A stretch of 64,000 bases of DNA from Telmatobacter sp050010735 (lineage in GTDB: Bacteria > Acidobacteriota > Terriglobia > Terriglobales > Acidobacteriaceae), in the NCBI GenBank assembly GCA_050010735.1, contig JBEKKL010000013.1, forward strand, positions 1 to 64,000, written 5' to 3'. Position 1 is the first letter of the stretch. Each line of letters begins with the position of its first letter. Position numbers and translations under genes: made by a program. Of this stretch, positions 51,971-59,705 are shown piece after piece. Below the pieces are notes generated by a model, which was not told the origin of the DNA, made no database searches, and saw only the letters and a list, made by a program, of their open reading frames with translations.

Positions 51971-52740
51971 GATCGCGCGACCGACTCCTCAATGGGCCGC
52001 GGTTGCCAGACCGCCGCCGCTTGCACAAACGCCGCAAAGATCGCCCGCGAAAAAGCGCTCTCCGAGTAGGTTCGCTCAGGATGCCACTGCACGCCCACAA
52101 CGAAGTGGCCCGTCGATGGCACCTCAACTGCCTCCACCACATCGTCCCCCAGAGAGACTGCGCTGACCAAAAGGCCGTCGCCGGCCCTCCGTATTGCCTG
52201 GTGATGGCTGGAGTTGACTTGAGGTTCAGCTGGAGAATCCCGTGGAATCAAGCTCGCCAGCCGCGACTCCGAAGTAATTCTCACCCGGTGCGCTTCTACA
52301 ACCTCACGACCGGGCCGGTGGTTGACGCCGGTCTGCAGATCCTGGACGAGCGAACCGTTCATCCATACGTTCAAGCTTTGTGTGCCGTGACAGATTGCGA
52401 GGATGGGCTTGTGAAGGTTGAAAGCCTCTTGCAGGAGCAATTCGTCCACTGCTGTGCGGGCGACATCGGCTTCTCCGCACTCTGGAATGGGATCTTCACC
52501 GTATCTCTGTGGGTCAACGTCAAACCTGCTTCCGGGTAGCAGTACGCCCTGCACACCGGCAAGCAGCCGTGCTACGCGATCCTGCGGCTCATGCAGCGGA
52601 ACGATAATCGGGGTCGCACCGGCAGAACGGAGGGCCGCAAGATACGGCGGCAGTGACCGCTGATTGTAGTCTGAATCGCTGCTCGTCGGCTCGGGAATTA
52701 CGATGTGGACGCACATGGCAGGAACAGTCATATCACACAA
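51967..52740 (-). CDS. Class-I glutamine amidotransferase-like hydrolase (peptidase C26, PuuD-like)
   Basis: A 257-residue hydrolase. The catalytic Cys lies in ILAICHGTQSLNV, the catalytic His in VGVQWHPE, and VNSSHHQAIRR is the second family signature. LLPGSRFDVDPQRYGE matches the substrate-loop GG(x)D region of gamma-glutamyl-GABA hydrolases with SRFDV replacing GGxDV. The substrate is therefore uncertain. The start is unclear (ATG 52740 or 52731; no clear binding site). It is coupled to rsmG by a four-base overlap. Confidence 0.85.
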   Translation of the reverse strand: MCDMTVPAMCVHIVIPEPTSSDSDYNQRSLPPYLAALRSAGATPIIVPLHEPQDRVARLLAGVQGVLLPGSRFDVDPQRYGEDPIPECGEADVARTAVDELLLQEAFNLHKPILAICHGTQSLNVWMNGSLVQDLQTGVNHRPGREVVEAHRVRITSESRLASLIPRDSPAEPQVNSSHHQAIRRAGDGLLVSAVSLGDDVVEAVEVPSTGHFVVGVQWHPERTYSESAFSRAIFAAFVQAAAVWQPRPIEESVARS

Positions 52741-53201
52741 ACGTTACACTGCGATAGTCGCGTCAAGTACGTAGCTAATCCCCCGAACCCACAGCCTCAA
52801 CAGCACACCATCCCGCGCTTGGATCCTCCCATGCCCAAGGTAACTGGTCGTGCCAAGCCGCTCAGTACCGACGGAAGAGCAAAGGTTATGGAATAATTTT
52901 AAAGTTCCGCTAATGCCACTAACTGAATGACGCCAATAGGCCGATAGGGAATCGTCTGTTTAGCTCGCAGGCGGTGCCGGTGCTAACGCTACTCGACTCT
53001 GATCATCTTCCGAGGCGGGTTTCCGGGGTTTGGCCGGCGCGGTTCTAAAGCTGATCGTTTGCTCGTGCGCGAAGCCGGGGACGGGACTCCGGCTTGAGGA
53101 TTGGACAGTATGACCCGTGACGAGGATCAGGTGGAGAGGAAGACTCGCCCAAACATGTCGAAGGGACACGCAGATGCCCCGGAAGCTTTGGGAGGCTGAG
53201 T
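52741..53201. other. Gap between the amidotransferase and diguanylate cyclase genes
   Basis: This 461-base divergent region holds no long gene. An AT-rich patch near 52890-52905 (GGAATAATTTTAAAG) may be promoter-related, and a possible 29-codon leader ORF occupies 53110-53199. Confidence 0.35.
53110..53199 (+). CDS. Possible 29-residue leader peptide before the diguanylate cyclase gene
   Basis: ATG at 53110 lies eight bases after GAGGA and the frame ends with TGA at 53197-53199, two bases before the ATG of the diguanylate cyclase. The encoded peptide is polar (MTRDEDQVERK...ALGG). It could couple translation, but may be chance. Confidence 0.3.
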   Translation: MTRDEDQVERKTRPNMSKGHADAPEALGG

Positions 53202-54215
53202 ATGTCGGTTGACGAAGTTGTCAAAAGTCGAACGATCGCAGACTCTGCTCTTGCAACCATGCAGAGGCTTGAGGTTCCTGCGTCGCCGGCCAACTACGCC
53301 ATCTGGTATGAGTATCACGCCGGCCAGAGTCCGAATCTGCAGCGAACCATTGACGTTCTTATCTCCAATGACGCGTCCTTCAACGAAAGCACGCTGCAAG
53401 ATCTCTACGCGACCTTCTTCTCTTCCGCAAAAGAAGCCCAGGCAGTGCGCGAGACCTCAATGCATGCTCTGAAAACCCTGCAGGAGATCGTTGGCGTTGC
53501 AGATTTGGCCAGTGACGACGCTCATGACTTCGGCAACACGTTGCGGGGTATTGCTTCAAATGGACTGGGACGGAGCCTGGGCAATCTAAAAAACCTCATT
53601 GAAGACCTCGTTGAAGAGACCCAGAGCATGGCCGGCCGAAGCGAGTACGTCGGACTCCGCATGCGCGAGTCTGCGGGCAAGATCGAAGCCCTCGAACGCA
53701 ACCTCGAAAATGCCATCCTCGACTCCACACTGGATGGCCTGACAGGAGTCTCGAACCGCAGAGCCTTCGATAACGTGATCCGCAGGCTGGCCGGCGAAGC
53801 TATGAATAGCGGCGACGATCTGGCCATGCTGATGATCGATATCGATCATTTCAAGAGGGTCAATGACACCTGGGGACACCAGACCGGCGATACGGTGCTT
53901 CGCTACCTGGCCATGACCCTGCAAAAGGCCGTTCGCGGCGGCGATCATGTGGCTCGCTATGGGGGCGAGGAGTTTGCCGTGATCTTGCCCAGAACAGACG
54001 GAGAGGCAGCCGTGAGCGTCGCGGAGAACATTCGCACGGCTCTGGCCAAAGAGCCGTTGACGCTCGACGTGACTCCGCCCCTGACGCCCATCACGGTATC
54101 AATCGGGGCCGCCTGCTACGAGCCGGGAGATCCTCTGGCCGATTGGGTTGGAAGAGCCGACGCAGCTTTATACAGCGCAAAGAGGGATGGTAGAGATCGT
54201 GTTGAACTCAACTAA
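53202..54215 (+). CDS. Diguanylate cyclase (GGDEF domain)
   Basis: Makes c-di-GMP from two GTP. The 337 residues have an N-terminal helical part of about 165 residues ending in a coiled coil. The GGDEF domain follows with LDGLTGVSNRRAFD, MLMIDIDHFKRVNDTWGH and the intact active site RYGGEEFAVILP. RGGD five residues before GGEEF is an inhibitory I-site, so product feedback is expected. The N-terminus (PASPANYAIWYEYHAG) resembles the helical region seen in other soluble cyclases. The ATG follows GGGAGG. The receiver gene behind it overlaps its end. Confidence 0.95.
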   Translation: MSVDEVVKSRTIADSALATMQRLEVPASPANYAIWYEYHAGQSPNLQRTIDVLISNDASFNESTLQDLYATFFSSAKEAQAVRETSMHALKTLQEIVGVADLASDDAHDFGNTLRGIASNGLGRSLGNLKNLIEDLVEETQSMAGRSEYVGLRMRESAGKIEALERNLENAILDSTLDGLTGVSNRRAFDNVIRRLAGEAMNSGDDLAMLMIDIDHFKRVNDTWGHQTGDTVLRYLAMTLQKAVRGGDHVARYGGEEFAVILPRTDGEAAVSVAENIRTALAKEPLTLDVTPPLTPITVSIGAACYEPGDPLADWVGRADAALYSAKRDGRDRVELN

Positions 54216-54621
54216 TGGTGGAGTTGAAGGAGGGGCCGCTTCCAACGCGATGCCCGGGTTGTGTCTACTCGTCGACGATTCCTCGCTGGTGAGGAAGATC
54301 GCGCGGAAGATCTTCATTGGTCTTGGCTTTGAGACCGATGAGGCTGAGAATGGGCAGGTCGCTCTGGAGAAGTGCCAGAGGCGCATGCCCGATGTCGTTC
54401 TGCTCGATTGGAATATGCCGGTCATGGATGGCTTGGAGTTCCTCAAGTCCTTGCGCCACACCGAAGGCGGAAGACAACCGGCGGTGATCTTCTGCACCAC
54501 CGAGACCGACGTCGACCACATTCAACGGGCCCTAGCCAACGGAGCCAACGAGTATCTGATGAAGCCGTTTGATCAGGATTCGTTGGTCGCCAAGTTGGAT
54601 ATGGTGTACTACCGAAAATAG
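54187..54621 (+). CDS. Single-domain response regulator (CheY-like)
   Basis: About 144 residues with a receiver domain only. CLLVDDSSLVRK carries the acidic pair, VLLDWNMPVMDG the phosphorylated Asp, FCTTET the switch Thr, and LMKPFDQD the Lys. The start is uncertain: ATG 54187 overlaps the cyclase gene by 29 bases, while ATG 54250 (MPGLCLLVDD) would give the bare domain after a GGAGGGG at long spacing. Overlap with the cyclase suggests a joint signalling unit; no histidine kinase is nearby. Confidence 0.9.
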   Translation: MVEIVLNSTNGGVEGGAASNAMPGLCLLVDDSSLVRKIARKIFIGLGFETDEAENGQVALEKCQRRMPDVVLLDWNMPVMDGLEFLKSLRHTEGGRQPAVIFCTTETDVDHIQRALANGANEYLMKPFDQDSLVAKLDMVYYRK

Positions 54622-54648
54622 GTGCGCAGATCCTATGTCATCTGTGCT

Positions 54649-55446
54649 TCAGTTGCTCAGTACCGCGGAGAAGCCATCTTCCTCGGACTGAGCCTGCGCG
54701 TTCCGCCGAATGCGCAACTGTTCAATGGCCGCCCGCAGCCGGTCTGTCAGCTGATCGCTCTCGCGCAGAGTCATTCCTGTAGTCTCGATCGGCTCACCAA
54801 CGCGCATTGTCACTTCTCCCGGATAAAGATGGCGGCTGTGGATGGGAAGCAGGTCGTAGACTCCGCTCAACGCGATTGGCACGACCGGGACCTGAGCCCG
54901 AATCGCAAGATAGGCCGCTCCTGAAAGAAATGGCTTCAGCTCACCGTCCGCAGTCCGACCACCCTCCGGGAAGACAAAGAGCCTCATGCCCGAGCGCAGC
55001 GCTCTTGCTCCGGCAGCCAGGCTGGAGAGAGTGGCTCGGGGATTCCCAGTGTCGATCTGAACCTGTCCTGAACGACCTAAGTACCACCCTATGAACGGGA
55101 TAGTCCAGAGTTCCTTGCGAGCAAGGATGCGAAACTGAAAGGGCAGCGCGCTGAAGATCACCGGAGTATCCATGTAAGAGGTGTGGTTGGAGGCGTAGAC
55201 GGCTACCGGGTACGCGCGCAGATTCTCCGCGCCGAAGACCCTGAGCTTTGCCCCGGAGGCCCACACACAACCCCGGGCCCAGATTCGCGCAATGCGGTGC
55301 TGCACATTGCCCTTCTTGTCGAAGAGCGAGGCCAGCAGAGCGAGGCTTCCGAAGAGCGCCGTAATCACCACAATCGCCGGCAAGTGAATAATGTTCGTGC
55401 GCCAGCGGTAGGTCCACGGAAGCGGATTCGGTCGTCGCTGTATCAT
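54649..55446 (-). CDS. plsC: 1-acyl-sn-glycerol-3-phosphate acyltransferase
   Basis: Makes phosphatidic acid by acylating lysophosphatidic acid at the inner membrane. The 265 residues have an N-terminal hydrophobic helix (IIHLPAIVVITALFGSLALLA). The catalytic HxxxxD is in SNHTSYMDTP, and FPEGGRTADGELKPFLSGAAYLA and VPVVPIALSG follow. It overlaps folC by four bases on the same strand. Confidence 0.92.
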   Translation of the reverse strand: MIQRRPNPLPWTYRWRTNIIHLPAIVVITALFGSLALLASLFDKKGNVQHRIARIWARGCVWASGAKLRVFGAENLRAYPVAVYASNHTSYMDTPVIFSALPFQFRILARKELWTIPFIGWYLGRSGQVQIDTGNPRATLSSLAAGARALRSGMRLFVFPEGGRTADGELKPFLSGAAYLAIRAQVPVVPIALSGVYDLLPIHSRHLYPGEVTMRVGEPIETTGMTLRESDQLTDRLRAAIEQLRIRRNAQAQSEEDGFSAVLSN

Positions 55447-56774
55447 TCCACTACTCCCAACTCTGAGTTCAGCAGCAGGGACCGCGCCTCGCCGACAAGA
55501 TAGATGGAGCCGGAGATGACAACTACTCCGCCTTCTCCGAGTTCCGCAGCCAACATCATAGCCTCAGTGATTGACGCCGCTCGAACCGCCCTGGTGCCGG
55601 TCGACCGTGCCGCAGCCTCCAGGTCTTCCGCCGCGGCTGCTCTGGCCGAGTGGATCGGCGCCAGGATCACCTGCTCAAAAAGCGGAAAGAGAATCCGAGC
55701 CATCTCTGCCGCGGGTTTGTCGCGCAAACAACTGAAGATTAACGTCCGCGGCCTCCTGGACTCAAGGCCACTCAATCCGGCGCGCAGCGCCCAGGCACCC
55801 GCGGGGTTGTGTGCCACGTCGAGAATCCACTCGACGCGAGGGGTCTTAATTCGCTCCAGCCGGCCTGGCCAACGAGTCTGGCGAATCCCAGCGGCTATTG
55901 TCGCCGGTGTAACGGGAAAACGGTGCGCCGACTTCAGCTCGACCGCCGCTGCAATCGCCAGCGCTACATTTCTCTGCTGGTGAACGCCGCGAAGCGGGCT
56001 GGCCACCTCAATGGGCTCACCCAGCGCCTCAACATAATACGAATCGAATGCACTCCCACCCTGCGCCGGCATGTACTCCGCCGCATTGATTCCACGCACC
56101 TCAAGCTTTGTCGCCGCCTCGCCAAGGGCTTGGTTCGCCTCAGGGTGTTGCGGCAGAGTAATTAGTGTTCCACCTCGACGGAGAATTCCGGCCTTTTCCC
56201 GCGCAATCTCGCCGATCGTCGAGCCCAGCCACTCGGTGTGGTCGAGCGAAATGTCGGTGATGACTGAGATCAATGGATCGACAATGTTGGTAGCATCCAG
56301 TCGCCCGCCCATTCCCACTTCCAACACCGCGACGTCTACCTCGGATTCGGCAAAGAAGACCAGTGCCAGTGCAGTCAGAAGCTCAAAAAAGCTGGGAAGC
56401 TGGGGCAGCCTGCCATCTTCCATAAGCTTCTTCGCGACGCCGAGAACATGAAAGAAGAGTCTCCCAAAGTCCGCGTCGCCGATCTCCCCTTCTCCAATGC
56501 GGATGCGCTCGTTCACCCGCGCCAGATGCGGCGATGTATAGAGGCCGGCGCGCATGCGGGAAGCTGTCAAAATCGAGGCCAGCGTCGACGCCGTGGAGCC
56601 TTTGCCGTTTGTCCCCGCAATGAGCACCGAGGGAATCCGCCGATGCGGATTGCCCAACTCGCCCAGCAGCACACCGATCTCATCCAGCGAGAACTTTCGC
56701 CTGGGCTGACCTGTCTGGGCATAAAGCTCAGGTACCATGGCGTTCAGCTGTTCGATGGCTTCTCGATAGGTCAT
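55443..56774 (-). CDS. folC: Folylpolyglutamate synthase / dihydrofolate synthase
   Basis: Adds glutamate to dihydropteroate and tetrahydrofolates. The 443-residue Mur-ligase-like protein has the P-loop GTNGKGSTAS near residue 53, TSPHLARVNERI, and LEVGMGGRLDATNIVDP. DISLDHTEWLGSTIGEIAREKAGI and WILDVAHNPAGAW complete the signature. It is translationally coupled to plsC. Confidence 0.95.
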   Translation of the reverse strand: MTYREAIEQLNAMVPELYAQTGQPRRKFSLDEIGVLLGELGNPHRRIPSVLIAGTNGKGSTASTLASILTASRMRAGLYTSPHLARVNERIRIGEGEIGDADFGRLFFHVLGVAKKLMEDGRLPQLPSFFELLTALALVFFAESEVDVAVLEVGMGGRLDATNIVDPLISVITDISLDHTEWLGSTIGEIAREKAGILRRGGTLITLPQHPEANQALGEAATKLEVRGINAAEYMPAQGGSAFDSYYVEALGEPIEVASPLRGVHQQRNVALAIAAAVELKSAHRFPVTPATIAAGIRQTRWPGRLERIKTPRVEWILDVAHNPAGAWALRAGLSGLESRRPRTLIFSCLRDKPAAEMARILFPLFEQVILAPIHSARAAAAEDLEAAARSTGTRAVRAASITEAMMLAAELGEGGVVVISGSIYLVGEARSLLLNSELGVVE

Positions 56775-56819
56775 GAAGCTATAAGTATAAAAGCCTCATC
56801 CCTCGCGCGCGGATCGGCT

Positions 56820-57632
56820 TCAGTTGCGCAACAGCAGTTGAAGTGCCCCGCGTGCGTTTTGCAGGCAGGCACGCGCCTCATCTTCCGACAGCAGGCCCTG
56901 ATGTACCGCCTTTTTGCCTGAATCATTCACCAGATTCGCGACTCGGGGAAGATCCGCGTCGAAGCCGGTCATCCGGAGATTGTTATTTACTTCATGGAGC
57001 AGATTGCCCAGCGTGGCCGCGCTCCGGTAGCGCGTTCGTATCTGGCGTGTAAGCCCTGCCGGCAGCTTCTGCTTGATTGCTTCTTCGAGCACCGACCGGC
57101 ACATCACCGCGCAAGCCGTGAACAAGCCGAAGAAGTAACAGCGTGTCGCCTCATCCAGGTACCGGTCAGCCTCCTCGGAACTAGGAGCGGCGACCACACA
57201 TTCGCGCAAATGTGTCGCTCGCACCACAGCTGGCTCTACCATTTCCAACAACTCAAGGGCAAACGCCGTCCGCAGCAGGTCGTTCTGTTGTGCATCGAGT
57301 GCCCGCTGAACCTCCTGCCATGCCGGCGCCGGGCCTTCAAATCCGGCATACTGCAGCTTTGTGAGCGAAGTGAGCCGCTGGCGCGCGTGCTGGATGAAGC
57401 CCTGCTGCATCTCCTGAGCCAGCATTCGCCACCCGGCCACAAACGCCCCGGGAGCCCGCTTGTACCGAGCCCAAAGCTCCTCGTAAACGATGGTGGGAAG
57501 CGCCTCATGCAACTGCGCAAACCGTCCTGTCCTGGCCAATTCAGCGATGGCATCGCAGAACTCTCGGCCCGGCGTGTCCGCAGAGGACATCTGCAGCAGA
57601 TGATCTTCCAGCCGTCCTATGTCGATGCCCAC
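56820..57632 (-). CDS. Hypothetical helical protein, DUF4145-like C-terminus
   Basis: About 270 residues from GTG 57630-57632, which follows a G-rich stretch; GTG 57647 and an ATG later are alternatives. The C-terminal half, with YLDEATRCYFFGLFTACAVMCRSVLEEAIKQKL and VNDSGKKAVHQG, resembles DUF4145-type domains seen alone or attached to restriction and defence proteins. The N-terminal half is helical and unrecognised. It is upstream of folC with a 45-base gap. A housekeeping role is as likely as a defence one. Confidence 0.7.
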   Translation of the reverse strand: MGIDIGRLEDHLLQMSSADTPGREFCDAIAELARTGRFAQLHEALPTIVYEELWARYKRAPGAFVAGWRMLAQEMQQGFIQHARQRLTSLTKLQYAGFEGPAPAWQEVQRALDAQQNDLLRTAFALELLEMVEPAVVRATHLRECVVAAPSSEEADRYLDEATRCYFFGLFTACAVMCRSVLEEAIKQKLPAGLTRQIRTRYRSAATLGNLLHEVNNNLRMTGFDADLPRVANLVNDSGKKAVHQGLLSEDEARACLQNARGALQLLLRN

Positions 57633-58393
57633 GATCCCAACCCCCACCGGACAAGTCTAGGACCTCGGTAAACCAACCTCAATGCCGAGACCGCTCGTCT
57701 TCCATCTCTCGTGTTGAAATGGGAACTCAAACCTCTCGCCAAGCGAACCCGGGAAACGACCGCGCATCGCCGAGCGAGTACACCTCTTGCTTGATTCCAC
57801 CACGCTCTCAAAAAGCTCACTCTGTGGATCGTCCGCACTTTCCAACTCCTTGCCCCATGCACCTCCGGACACTCTTTTCACACAAATCATCCGCTTTACA
57901 CAGCCCGATTCTCGTCTCCTCTGGGAATCTCGGGAAACTGGCATCGTTTCACCCCCTCCCGACCTCAGATTTCCAAAACTCCTCAATTCCACAGCCGTGA
58001 TTTAGAAATCGGCGCTGCTCGCCAACTCCTTCCCAGCAAAGACATTCACCCCAATTTCCACTTTTCCGGGCCGAACGACGGGTACTTCTATCTTTTTACT
58101 TAGATTCTTATTCCTTTTCCTCTCTCCCGTCAGACCTACTGACGTCCAGCGAGCCTCTTGTTCCCCTCACGCGTTGCCGTGGCGCTCTGCATCGTCTAAC
58201 CGGTACCGCAGCGCTCGACGATTCAGAGAAGAGCCCTGGTTTTCCACGCGCACAGGAACGCGAAGGTGAATACAATCAAGAGGAAGAGAAGATAGGCGCT
58301 TCCACCAACCGGCAAGTTGTTGTAGAGTGTGGCCAGCGCAGAATCTGCTCTTTCAGGTGTTTTCTTCGGTAGCCGCAGGGCGGGGGTGGGTCT
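57633..58393. other. Long divergent gap upstream of dnaN; weak candidate replication origin
   Basis: No gene is seen in these 761 bases, which separate divergent transcription units. A strongly pyrimidine-rich, AT-rich run lies at about 58084-58130. Several sequences resemble DnaA boxes (consensus TTATCCACA) at 6-7 of 9 positions: 57823-57831 on the minus strand, 57985-57993 and 58240-58248. None is a perfect box and no dnaA gene is in the window. The nearby parS sites support an origin-proximal setting only. Confidence 0.25.
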
Positions 58394-59566
58394 ATGTCGA
58401 TCGTCGAAACTGAAGTGGAGAAACCGGCCGCGCAGGGGGCAGCAATGGAAATTACCGTTACCCGTCAGGAACTGGTCAAGGAACTCACGGCCACGCAGAG
58501 CGTCGTCGAGCGCAAGACCACGATTCCAATCCTATCGAATTTCCTCATAGAGGCCGACACCGACCGGGTCAACATCACCGCGACCGACCTCGACCAGGCG
58601 ATGCGCACGAGTGCAGCCGCCAAGGTTAAGAAGGCGGGTGCTTGCACCATCCCCGCCCGCAAGCTCTACGACTACATCAAGCTTTTGCCCGACGGCGACA
58701 TCTCGATCAAGCTTCTCGACAATCACTGGGTGCAGATTCGTTCAGGCCGCTCCAATACCAAAATGGTCGGCATGGCCCGCGCAAATTACCCGCAGGTTCC
58801 TGAGTTTCCTGCCGTTGCCGCTACCGGCATCTCGGCCGTGGCGCTCAAGACACTTATCAATCGCACGATCTTCGCCATATCCAACGAAGAGTCCCGTTAC
58901 ACGCTCAACGGCGCTCTGCTGGTTATCAAGGCTGAGTCGCTGGCAATGGTAGCCACAGACGGCCACCGGTTGTCATACGTTGAAAAGCCCAACGAGACCC
59001 TTGAAGGCATCAGCGGCGAAAAACGTGTCCTGATTCCCCGCAAGGCCCTCCAGGAGCTGCAGCAGTTACTCTCCAACTCCGAGGTCGAAAAGGTTGAATT
59101 CGCCGACGACGAGCACACCCTCTTCTTCCGCGTCGGCCACCGCACCTTGAGCACACGAAAGCTCTCCGGCCAGTTCCCCAACTTCGAAGCCGTGATGCCT
59201 CGCGACAACACAAAATTCGCGGTCGTCCGGTCCAGCGAGCTGGCATCGGCAATTCAACGCGTCGCCCAATTCGCCGATGAGCGCTCCGGCGCCATCCGCA
59301 TGCGCCTGGAAAGCAACGAGCTCAAAGTCAGCTCCAGCTCCACCGAATCAGGCGAGAGCGAAGACACGATCGACACTCCTTACTCGAGCGACCCGATTGC
59401 GGTCGGATTCAACTCTACATACATTCTTGACTTCCTCAAGGCTCTCAACAACGAGGGAGAGGTTCGCCTGGAGTTCAAGGACTCCCAGTCCGCAGGCCAG
59501 ATGCGCCCCGAGGACCCCGACGCCGAGTACAAGTACCGCTACGTGCTGATGCCGATGCGGATCTGA
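58394..59566 (+). CDS. dnaN: DNA polymerase III beta subunit (sliding clamp)
   Basis: The ring-shaped processivity clamp. The 390 residues show the three-domain pattern, with EITVTRQELVKELTATQSVVERKTTIPILSNFLIEA, LVIKAESLAMVATDGHRLSY and FPNFEAVMPRDNT, ending in YRYVLMPMRI. ATG 58394 follows GGGGG; an ATG at 58445 (MEITVTRQ) gives the more usual N-terminus and has its own GGGGG. dnaA is not directly upstream, unlike in many bacteria. Confidence 0.97.
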   Translation: MSIVETEVEKPAAQGAAMEITVTRQELVKELTATQSVVERKTTIPILSNFLIEADTDRVNITATDLDQAMRTSAAAKVKKAGACTIPARKLYDYIKLLPDGDISIKLLDNHWVQIRSGRSNTKMVGMARANYPQVPEFPAVAATGISAVALKTLINRTIFAISNEESRYTLNGALLVIKAESLAMVATDGHRLSYVEKPNETLEGISGEKRVLIPRKALQELQQLLSNSEVEKVEFADDEHTLFFRVGHRTLSTRKLSGQFPNFEAVMPRDNTKFAVVRSSELASAIQRVAQFADERSGAIRMRLESNELKVSSSSTESGESEDTIDTPYSSDPIAVGFNSTYILDFLKALNNEGEVRLEFKDSQSAGQMRPEDPDAEYKYRYVLMPMRI

Positions 59567-59653
59567 AAAGCGACGGTCTATAAAGCTCCTGGATTTTCAA
59601 ATTCCGTGGCTGACGGGCACGATTCTGCCGCAATGGGAAACATGAATGTGAAC

Positions 59654-59685
59654 AAAGAAAGGGGCGGCCGGTTGCCGGCCGCCCC
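59654..59685 (-). terminator. Strong intrinsic terminator of the TonB-dependent receptor gene
   Basis: GGGGCGGCCGG (59661-59671) and CCGGCCGCCCC (59675-59685) form a perfect 11-base stem with a three-base loop. On the minus strand it is followed by TTTCTTTG, so it ends the receptor message. Confidence 0.88.
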
Positions 59686-59705
59686 CTCTGCGCAGCAACG
59701 ATTTC

